DNA of 64,000 nucleotides from an uncultured beta proteobacterium (lineage in GTDB: Bacteria > Pseudomonadota > Gammaproteobacteria > Burkholderiales > SG8-39), in contig CAIOLO010000032.1 in NCBI GenBank assembly GCA_903859155.1, forward strand, positions 124,001 through 188,000, given 5' to 3'. Positions 40,790-48,169 of the stretch are shown here, one piece after another; position 1 is the stretch's first letter; each line of letters starts with the position of its first letter. The notes beneath the pieces were generated by a model. It saw only the letters and a program-made list of their open reading frames with translations. It was not told the origin of the DNA and made no database searches. Position numbers and translations under genes: made by a program.

Positions 40790-43159
40790 TTACTTGATGC
40801 AGACCGCCCTAACCTGCGGCATGTCGGTAATTCCCTGGAAGACCTTTTCCATCCCGTCCATCTTGAGGGTGCGCATTCCCTCTTCCAGGCAAACAGCAAG
40901 TATTTCGGCGACCCGAGCATGCTCTTGAATGAGTTTCTTAATCGGGTCGGTGGCGATCAGCAGTTCATGCAGACCGGCACGACCCTTGTAGCCCGAGTTT
41001 CCGCAGACTTCACAGCCCTTGGCTTTGTAGAGAGTGAATTGGCCTTTCTCATTGCCGTAGGTCTTGACCAAGTCTTTGTATACGTTTTCGTAGGAGGTTT
41101 TCGGATCCTTTTTGAAAGGAGTCGTGTGCAGCAACTCCGAACAATACTCCTGGAGCAATTGCTTTACCTCTTCCGGGCCCGGGTTGTACACCTGCTTGCA
41201 TTTCCCGCAAAGACGCTTGGCCAATCGCTGCGCCAATATCCCCAGCAATGCATCGGCAAAGTTAAATGGATCCATACCCATGTCGAGCAACCGGATAATC
41301 GATTCCGTCGCGCTGTTGGTATGCAAGGTTGCAAAAACGAGGTGCCCCGTGAGGGAAGCCTCAATTCCCGTGCCGGTGGTCTCCTTGTCCCGCATTTCGC
41401 CAACCATGATGATGTCCGGGTCCGCACGCAAAAACGCCTTCATGACAGCCGCGAAATCAAGACCGGCCTTCTTGTTGACCTGAACCTGCCTCAATCCCTT
41501 CTGGGTAATTTCCACGGGATCTTCGGCGGTCCAGATCTTGGTATCGGGTGTATTGAGAAAGCCGAGCACCGAATGCAGCGTGGTGGTTTTTCCGGAACCG
41601 GTTGGGCCGCACACGAAAAACAATCCGTAAGGCTTGCTGACGGCATCCTTGAGTTTTGGAAGATTGGAGGGAGAAACACCCAATTTATCCAATGGAATCG
41701 GTTCCCCCGCAGCCAGAATACGCATGACCACATCCTCGACCCCGCCGGCAGAAGGGATGGTTGCAACCCGCAACTCAATATCCAACGGGCCGAACTTCTT
41801 GAACTTTATCTTTCCGTCCTGAGGTTTTCTTTTCTCGGAAATATCCAGGTCGCACATGATCTTAAGCCGCGCTACGAGGGCGTTCCGGTAGGAGGCAGGT
41901 ACTTCAATATAAGGAACGAGCGAGCCGTCCTTGCGAAACCGAATCTCGGTCTTGGCTTTTCCGGGATAGGGTTCAATGTGGATATCCGATGCCCCCTGGT
42001 TATAGGCATCAATCACGATCTTATTGACCAGTTTGACCAGTTCGTTGTCCGCCGCGGCGGAAACATCGTCACCCGTCGAACCGGCGTCTACTGCTTCGTC
42101 GTCATCGAGCCCCTCGAGAATATCGCCGATATCCCCGGAATCAATGGCCTCCACCCCGTAAAAGATGTTCAGCGTTTCCTTGAACTCTTTTTGCGTGGTA
42201 ACCCTGTAGACGGGCTTGTGCTTGGGAAACACGTTGTTGACGATTCGGGAGCTCTTGACCCGCTCGGGATCAAGACAAAGGATCAGCAATCCCTCCTTGC
42301 CATCCTCGATTGGGACCCACTGCTGGGACTCAACATATTCACGCTTCAAATTCTTGAGCAGATCCATCGGCTTGAGGCGGTCCGTCTTGAACGGCTCGTA
42401 GGGAACCCCAAAGAATTTCGACAATGCATGTCCGATAGCCGGTGTCTTTACCTGAAACTCGTCCGCAAGCACGGTTTCAACGTCGATTGCCTTCTTCCTC
42501 GCAGACCGGGCCGCCAACTCGAATTCCGCCGCCGAAATTACCGCATCGCTCACCAGAAAGTCATACTTGGTCTTGAGTACCTGCGGTTTCTGTCGCTGCT
42601 TGAATGCTATCGCGAGGGTTTGGCAGAGTTCCTGGACCCCCTCTTCGGCAAGCGTGCTGAAGGGAACGCTGGCCTTGTTGTTGATCAATTGCACTACGCC
42701 GATCAAATCGCTGTTTGCGGCATCCAGAACCGGCGCAACGAGCATCTGCTTGGTTCTGTAGCCGGTGCGCTTATCGACTTCCTGCAAAAAACGGAGATTC
42801 GGGTTGTACGACTTCAGTTCGGTCTCGTCGTATACGTCTTTTATGGTCATCATCTTTTTCGACAATGCAACGTAGCCGGCCAGCGAATGCTCCGCAATCG
42901 GCAACTTCAGATCCTTGAACGAATTGAGGCCGGTCTTCACCTTTGAAACAATGGTTTGCTTGTCTTCGCCGACGGTATAGATCGTCAGGCGGTCGGCGTT
43001 GAACAGGCTGCAAATATCTGCGGAAACCTCCAGCATGATCTCATCGACGTTGCTGGTCGCGTGGATCTTGTTGGTCACGGTCTGCAGGGCTTTTGAGAAA
43101 TTCAACCTGACATTTACGTCGCCCGCCGCAACCGGTGGAGTGTTCAGAACTGCGCTCAT
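40790..43159 (-). CDS. GAF domain-PilB/GspE family secretion ATPase
   Basis: A 789-residue member of the type II secretion/type IV pilus assembly ATPase family with an unusual N-terminal GAF domain (about 20-190). An MshEN/T2SSE_N-like region (about 225-330) and the ATPase domain follow, with Walker A GPTGSGKTT (518-526), an AEDPVEI acidic box, a GEMRDKETTG Walker B region, and CGKC/CEVCG cysteine pairs for zinc. Relatives drive pilus extension or secretion. No pilin, PilC or secretin gene is nearby. The GAF domain also has a partial NKFDE pattern. Confidence 0.88.
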   Translation of the reverse strand: MSAVLNTPPVAAGDVNVRLNFSKALQTVTNKIHATSNVDEIMLEVSADICSLFNADRLTIYTVGEDKQTIVSKVKTGLNSFKDLKLPIAEHSLAGYVALSKKMMTIKDVYDETELKSYNPNLRFLQEVDKRTGYRTKQMLVAPVLDAANSDLIGVVQLINNKASVPFSTLAEEGVQELCQTLAIAFKQRQKPQVLKTKYDFLVSDAVISAAEFELAARSARKKAIDVETVLADEFQVKTPAIGHALSKFFGVPYEPFKTDRLKPMDLLKNLKREYVESQQWVPIEDGKEGLLILCLDPERVKSSRIVNNVFPKHKPVYRVTTQKEFKETLNIFYGVEAIDSGDIGDILEGLDDDEAVDAGSTGDDVSAAADNELVKLVNKIVIDAYNQGASDIHIEPYPGKAKTEIRFRKDGSLVPYIEVPASYRNALVARLKIMCDLDISEKRKPQDGKIKFKKFGPLDIELRVATIPSAGGVEDVVMRILAAGEPIPLDKLGVSPSNLPKLKDAVSKPYGLFFVCGPTGSGKTTTLHSVLGFLNTPDTKIWTAEDPVEITQKGLRQVQVNKKAGLDFAAVMKAFLRADPDIIMVGEMRDKETTGTGIEASLTGHLVFATLHTNSATESIIRLLDMGMDPFNFADALLGILAQRLAKRLCGKCKQVYNPGPEEVKQLLQEYCSELLHTTPFKKDPKTSYENVYKDLVKTYGNEKGQFTLYKAKGCEVCGNSGYKGRAGLHELLIATDPIKKLIQEHARVAEILAVCLEEGMRTLKMDGMEKVFQGITDMPQVRAVCIK

Positions 43160-43206
43160 ATTCGGTCCGCCTATTTACGTTTGCAAATTACCCTGCCCGA
43201 TTCAAG

Positions 43207-43235
43207 ATCATACAACCCAAGTACCGGTCTGACAC
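43207..43235 (-). promoter_or_regulatory. Possible promoter of the GAF-PilB-like gene
   Basis: Reverse-strand GTGTCA (43235-43230), a 17-base spacer and TATGAT (43212-43207), about 48 bases before the start codon. The 291-base gap before this gene also holds a 7-bp inverted repeat (43332-43338 with 43347-43353, 8-base loop) without a T-tract. These suggest the last two genes can be transcribed separately. Confidence 0.35.
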
Positions 43236-43450
43236 ACGGAAATCCCCCGGATCGTCGGGTTTTGTCGATTTCCTGCGGGATTACCTCCTGCATGGCGAAA
43301 AAAGTCTCCCGCCTTTTCTTTTCCCGCTGCTGCAACCCGATTTCATGGGTTGCCCAGACGGAGTTCCAACTTTGTGCATTGGGAGTCACGTTCCCTCATG
43401 ACGCCTAACTGGACTTCGCTTCAAACACGGTAAAACAGGGCATCCGCCCG

Positions 43451-44218
43451 CTAGAAATCGAATACCTGGTTATTCTGCAACATTCGAACCCGATATTGCC
43501 CGGCGCACTCTTCAATTTCCTGCATGGTCAGCTCAATCTCACCGGGTTTCAGGTGAGTGACAAATATTTCCGGATTGAGCTCCAATTTCGACAGCTCTTC
43601 GGCCAGCATGCTTGCGCAAAGATGCTTGGAGAGTTCCGCCAGTTGCCTTTCCCTGTTACAGAATGCCGTCTCGATAATCAGGTATTTCAGATTTTCGATC
43701 TTGTTGACAACCTTCCAGAACGGGTCGTTGGTCGTGGTATCGCCCGTAAAGACCACGCTAGCCTTTCCCGAGTCCAACTGGTAGCCCACCGCCGGCACGC
43801 TGTGGTGAGCCGGTAGAACCGTAATCTTGCGCTTCCCCAGATTGACCGTGTCGCCGAGTTGAATGGCTTCGAACCGCATAAACGGCATTTCGGCTGAGGG
43901 TATCAACGTGAAATCCGGCCATATGATCCAGTTGAAGATGTGGTTCCGAAGAATCTCTATGGTCTCAGGAATGGCATAAACCGTGAGCGGTTTCGCGCGC
44001 ATGCCGCCGACCGTGTCAACGATAAATGGAATGGTGACGATATGATCAAGGTGAGAATGCGTAATGAATACGTGATCGATGAGCGATAACTCACTGAGCG
44101 AGAGGTCCGCCACGCCGGTGCCGGCATCTATCAGAATATCGTTGTCGATCAGCATCGAGGTGGTGCGCAGGTGCCGCCCTCCTATTCCACCGCTGCACCC
44201 CAGTATTCTGAGTTTCAC
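43451..44218 (-). CDS. Class II 3',5'-cyclic-nucleotide phosphodiesterase (MBL fold)
   Basis: A 255-residue metallo-beta-lactamase-fold hydrolase of the class II cAMP phosphodiesterase type. Visible features: MKLRILGCSGG start, the metal motif THSHLDHI, a central LPAHHSVPAVGYQL, FTGDTTTND and a late FVTHLKPGE. GTG start 33 bases after the cyclase stop, so it is likely co-transcribed with the enzyme that makes its substrate. Cytosolic. Other MBL hydrolases are similar, so substrate needs testing; context favours cAMP. Confidence 0.82.
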   Translation of the reverse strand: MKLRILGCSGGIGGRHLRTTSMLIDNDILIDAGTGVADLSLSELSLIDHVFITHSHLDHIVTIPFIVDTVGGMRAKPLTVYAIPETIEILRNHIFNWIIWPDFTLIPSAEMPFMRFEAIQLGDTVNLGKRKITVLPAHHSVPAVGYQLDSGKASVVFTGDTTTNDPFWKVVNKIENLKYLIIETAFCNRERQLAELSKHLCASMLAEELSKLELNPEIFVTHLKPGEIELTMQEIEECAGQYRVRMLQNNQVFDF

Positions 44219-44251
44219 GTTTTTGCAACCCTGACTCGACCTTGTCCCCGC

Positions 44252-46516
44252 CTACTTTTCATCGAACGCGGTAACACCTTCCCAATTGGCAGATGGCGGA
44301 ACACGACGCCATTCGGCCACTCGCTCCCCGTAAAGCTTGTAAAGGTAGCAACCGGCGTTCATGCGTTGTAGATTTAGCAATTGAACCTCGACCTGATCCC
44401 ACTGTTGGCTGCGATAGGCTCTTAAGGTTTGCTGCCACAATTTCAATTCGTCCAATTTTTCCTTCTCAACTTCCGCTTCCAGGCCGATCGGTTCGTAGAT
44501 GGTTAGCGCCTCGTCCTTGCCCTTGACCTTGATCTTGTCGACTTCCCTGAAAACCACGTCCTTGACTAGACCCTTGGTCACCTCGCCCACAAGAATACCG
44601 ACGCCATAATATTTTGTCCGCCCCTCAAGGCGCGACGCGACGTTGACGGCATCGCCCATGACCGTATACGCGCGCCGTATCTGCGAGCCCATGTCCCCCA
44701 CCCGGACCGGACCGGAATTCACCCCCACACCGATTTTCAATGTCGGCCAGCCGCGACTGACGAATTTCTCATTCAAGGGCCCGCAGCTTTTCTGCATCTC
44801 CATTGCCGCCATCACCCCGTTTCGCGCGTGCGCCGCGTCATCCACCGGCGCCCCCCAAAAAGCCATGACCGCGTCGCCGATGTACTTGTCCAGAGTGCCG
44901 CCATGCCCACTGCGGATGATGGTACTCATCGTGGTGAGGTACTCATTGATGTATTCACGCAGGTCTTCCGGGGTCAACGCCTCCGAGATGCTGGTGAAAC
45001 CACGCACATCGGAAAAAAGAATCGACAATTCGGCGGCTCTGGGCTCCATGCTGTACTTTTCCGGATCCGCCGCCATCCTGTCCACCAGTTCCGGCGGCAC
45101 GTATTGTCCGAAAAGTTCGGTGAACTGCCGCTTGGACCGCGTTTCGACAAAGTAGCCATAGGACATGTTGAGTGCAAACAGCAGGATGGTCATCAGGATG
45201 CAGGAGGCCAGTGGCATGATCATCCCCGCAGCAGACCACACCACAAGATTGAATCCCGTGATCAACAGCATTGCCACCAGCGAAACCAGGGTTGCCTTCA
45301 ACGGCCCGAGAAACGGCATCAAAATGGAAAGCACGATGCCGCCGATAAGCAAAAGCATGACTTCCGCACCGAGCACGTAGGGTGGCTTTTGCTTGATGGT
45401 GTTGTCGAGCATTCCGGCGATCATGTTGGCGTGGACTTCTACGCCCGGATACACGCTGTCGACCGGGGTCGAGCGCAGATCCAGCAGACCCGGCGCGGAT
45501 GTTCCCACCAGGGCAATTTTCCCCTGAAGCTTCTCCAGCGGAACCTTGTCGGAAAACACGTCGGCCAGAGAAATATAGGGATAACTTGCGCGCGGTCCGC
45601 GATAGGGAATTTGTGCCGTAACCCGATCATCCACGGGAATTCTCACCGGACCGACATCTATCCACTCCAGGCCGGAATACCCCTTGGTTATGAATCGATC
45701 AGGCGGGTAGCCCGGTAATACATTCGGCAGTTTTACCGTGCGGGAGTTGTTTTCCTGGGCCTCCTTCATTCCGACAAAAAGTCTCACCATCGAAAGAGAC
45801 AGTGCCTCGTAATATTTTCCTTTGAATTCTGCGAGCAGCGGAACGCGCCTGGACACTCCATCGGAGTCGACATAGGGGTTGAAATGGCCCGCGATGGCCG
45901 CGTTGGACTGGAGGCCGGGGATATTCGATCCATACCCCTTCCAGGATGTAAACCTGATGTTGCGGCCAGAAAACGTCCCCGCCGGTAGAACCGCCTCGGG
46001 CAATACGCCGGATTCGGATGCGTTTTCGTCGCTGCTGAAATAATAACCAAGCACCACCGGCCGGTCCTTGATGGTGTTCGCAAACATCGCGTCGTGATCC
46101 AGACTGGGACGCAGGCCATCGAGGGCCGATCGGAACTGCGCGACATCCCGCAATTCCTTTTTTGCCAGCCGGTCCAGTATCTTGAGACCGGAACTCTCGT
46201 CAGGTTCGGCGAAAACAACGTCAAAACCAACAATCAATATGCCGTATTTGTCGAACAGCTTGTCGATCAGCGACGAGAGCTGATCGCGGCCCCACGGCCA
46301 GCGACCCAATTCAGGTACTGCAAGGCTTTTTTCGTCGATATCGAGGATGACGATGCGCGGATCCACTGTTCCCGGCATCGTGAGTCGAAGCCGTGCATCG
46401 TAGATGATGTTGTCGAGCCGCGAGACCAGGCCTATCGGAAACAGCTCCGCAGCATGACCGACAAAAACCAGCATCACGAGCAGGCCAAGTGCTATGCGTA
46501 CAATATGCTGCTTCAA
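44252..46516 (-). CDS. CHASE2 domain-class III adenylate cyclase
   Basis: Membrane cyclase of 754 residues. One N-terminal helix is followed by a periplasmic CHASE2 sensor (about 30-370, DIDEKSLAVPELGRWPWGR), three helices (about 383-455) and a class III cyclase domain. Metal-binding Asp503 (FSDVRGFTS) and Asp548 (KYIGDAVMAFWG), Lys544 and Thr618, and Asn625/Arg629 are all present; Lys plus Thr fits ATP-selective class IIIb enzymes. A C-terminal tail of about 80 residues follows. TTG start with a perfect AGGAGG upstream. The CHASE2 ligand is unknown. Confidence 0.9.
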   Translation of the reverse strand: MKQHIVRIALGLLVMLVFVGHAAELFPIGLVSRLDNIIYDARLRLTMPGTVDPRIVILDIDEKSLAVPELGRWPWGRDQLSSLIDKLFDKYGILIVGFDVVFAEPDESSGLKILDRLAKKELRDVAQFRSALDGLRPSLDHDAMFANTIKDRPVVLGYYFSSDENASESGVLPEAVLPAGTFSGRNIRFTSWKGYGSNIPGLQSNAAIAGHFNPYVDSDGVSRRVPLLAEFKGKYYEALSLSMVRLFVGMKEAQENNSRTVKLPNVLPGYPPDRFITKGYSGLEWIDVGPVRIPVDDRVTAQIPYRGPRASYPYISLADVFSDKVPLEKLQGKIALVGTSAPGLLDLRSTPVDSVYPGVEVHANMIAGMLDNTIKQKPPYVLGAEVMLLLIGGIVLSILMPFLGPLKATLVSLVAMLLITGFNLVVWSAAGMIMPLASCILMTILLFALNMSYGYFVETRSKRQFTELFGQYVPPELVDRMAADPEKYSMEPRAAELSILFSDVRGFTSISEALTPEDLREYINEYLTTMSTIIRSGHGGTLDKYIGDAVMAFWGAPVDDAAHARNGVMAAMEMQKSCGPLNEKFVSRGWPTLKIGVGVNSGPVRVGDMGSQIRRAYTVMGDAVNVASRLEGRTKYYGVGILVGEVTKGLVKDVVFREVDKIKVKGKDEALTIYEPIGLEAEVEKEKLDELKLWQQTLRAYRSQQWDQVEVQLLNLQRMNAGCYLYKLYGERVAEWRRVPPSANWEGVTAFDEK

Positions 46517-46559
46517 GCATTCCCTCCTGAAGACCGCGTCGCCGACGGCGGTCCGACCT

Positions 46560-47318
46560 TCAAGTCTTGAAGAAGAACTCCATCTTCACACCAGCGATCT
46601 CAATGACATCGTGATCACCAAGGGCATGCGCCTGTGAATCAAGAGTCTTGCCATTGACAATGGGGAAGTTCGCGCCTTCGACATGCGTGATGAAAAAACC
46701 TTGCGGACGACGCGTGATCACCGCCACTTGCACGCCAGGCTTGCCAAGGGTGGTCAGCGGTTTGGTGAGGTCAAGCTGGCGGCCCGCATTCGAACCGGAC
46801 AACAATTGCAGCACACCCGCGCGTTGCGGCGCGACCGGCGGTGCCACACGCGGCGCAGGCGCAGGAGCTGCAGGGGGGGCAACCGGCGCTGCGCCCGGGG
46901 CAGCTGCGGGCTTGACCGCCCCGGGGGCGGCAGGAGCCGGGGCTGGGGTCGGTGCCGGTGGTTGCGGTCGCAACGCACCCGGTCGCAGAATCATGGTCTT
47001 TTCGAAATCTGCGGCTTTGGTCTGTACTGGACCGTCACTGACGAATTTGAGCTTGTACTTGCCCAACTCAATCACATCATTGTTCTGCAAAAAGTGCTTT
47101 TTGACCGTCTGACCGTTGACGAGCGTTCCGTTGGTGCTGCCCAGATCCTCAAGGAAGGAGTCGGAAAGAATTGTGACCACGACCGCATGCTCGCCACTGA
47201 CGGCGAGGTTATCGATCTGAATGTCGTTATGAGCCTTGCGCCCGATCGTCGTCCGCTCCTTGCTGAGAGTGAACTCCTTAAGCACCAGACCATCCATGCT
47301 GAGAATCAGCTTCGCCAT
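46560..47318 (-). CDS. FHA domain protein with Pro/Ala linker
   Basis: A 252-residue protein. The N-terminal FHA domain (about 1-95) has TIGRKAHNDIQID, SGEHAVV and GSTNGTLVNG, the phosphothreonine-binding signature. A Pro/Ala-rich linker (about 114-165) leads to a second, degenerate FHA-like domain (about 170-250, with NGKTLDSQAHALGDHDVIEI). It lies between the phosphatase and cyclase genes and is probably an adaptor reading phosphorylation by the neighbouring kinase (inference). Confidence 0.88.
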   Translation of the reverse strand: MAKLILSMDGLVLKEFTLSKERTTIGRKAHNDIQIDNLAVSGEHAVVVTILSDSFLEDLGSTNGTLVNGQTVKKHFLQNNDVIELGKYKLKFVSDGPVQTKAADFEKTMILRPGALRPQPPAPTPAPAPAAPGAVKPAAAPGAAPVAPPAAPAPAPRVAPPVAPQRAGVLQLLSGSNAGRQLDLTKPLTTLGKPGVQVAVITRRPQGFFITHVEGANFPIVNGKTLDSQAHALGDHDVIEIAGVKMEFFFKT

Positions 47319-47333
47319 AGTAGTGTCCCCGTA

Positions 47334-48158
47334 CTATCGTAGCCAGCCCAAAACCTTAGACAGAACACCGCGTGGCGCCGGAAATTCGCGCAAAACGCGG
47401 ATCAAGATCACCGAAACGTTGTCACGTCCACCGTTATCATTCGCCATTTGCACCAACTGATGCACGCAAAGCTTCAGATTGGCACCTAAAGTCTGCAGCG
47501 CCATGCCAATATCCTCGTCGCTCACCATATCACAAAGGCCATCGGAACAGAGCAGGTAAATGTCTCCCACCTTGGTTTCGTACTCATGAATTTCCGTCTC
47601 CACGGTCGGATCGATTCCCAGAGCACGCGTGACGAGATTCTTGTTTGCCGACAGCTTGGCCTGCTCCTTGGTGAGAAGTCCGCTGTCAATCTGCTCCTGC
47701 AGCAGCGAATGATCGCGTGTAATTTGCTCCAACTGGTCATCCCGAAACCGGTATAACCTGGAGTCTCCCACATGCGCGACGGCCACTTTGTTGTCGTAAT
47801 ACAGTGCAACAACCAGCGTCGTTCCCATCCCGGCGTACTGGGGTTGACTCTGGGCGGCCTGGTAGATCGAAGTGTTCGCCCTGGATACCTGATTGCGAAG
47901 CAGCTTTTCCGCAACCGCTTTTCCCGTTGATTCGTCAATTGCATACGGTGGATTCTGGTCCAGCAGTTGCTGCATTTCAGTGGTTATCACGGTCGTGGCA
48001 ATGCCGCTTGCCACCTCGCCCGCATTGTAGCCACCCATGCCGTCGGCCAGCACAGCCAGCCCGCGCGACGCATCCGAAGCAATGGAATCTTCATTGTTCG
48101 AGCGCACCATTCCGGGATCCGTGGCACTGGCGACTTCTAACATCTGGACAAGGCTCAT
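47334..48158 (-). CDS. PP2C-family serine/threonine phosphatase
   Basis: A 274-residue metal-dependent phosphatase with complete PP2C motifs: VRSNNEDS, LADGMGGYNAGE, GDSRLYRFRD, a CSDGLCDMV metal-binding Asp and GGRDNVSVIL. Soluble, no membrane segment. Eleven bases after the kinase gene and fifteen before the FHA gene, the classic kinase-phosphatase-FHA arrangement; it should reverse the kinase's phosphorylations. Confidence 0.93.
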   Translation of the reverse strand: MSLVQMLEVASATDPGMVRSNNEDSIASDASRGLAVLADGMGGYNAGEVASGIATTVITTEMQQLLDQNPPYAIDESTGKAVAEKLLRNQVSRANTSIYQAAQSQPQYAGMGTTLVVALYYDNKVAVAHVGDSRLYRFRDDQLEQITRDHSLLQEQIDSGLLTKEQAKLSANKNLVTRALGIDPTVETEIHEYETKVGDIYLLCSDGLCDMVSDEDIGMALQTLGANLKLCVHQLVQMANDNGGRDNVSVILIRVLREFPAPRGVLSKVLGWLR

Positions 48159-48169
48159 GCGTAATTCAC

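Noticed and set aside
40919-42946. Long + strand frame opposite the PilB-like ATPase gene
   Set aside because: Antisense shadow of a gene with clear Walker and zinc motifs; no ribosome site or family match.
43171-43389. A 72-codon reverse-strand frame in the gap before the PilB-like gene
   Set aside because: No ribosome site, no motif, overlaps the predicted promoter and an inverted repeat.
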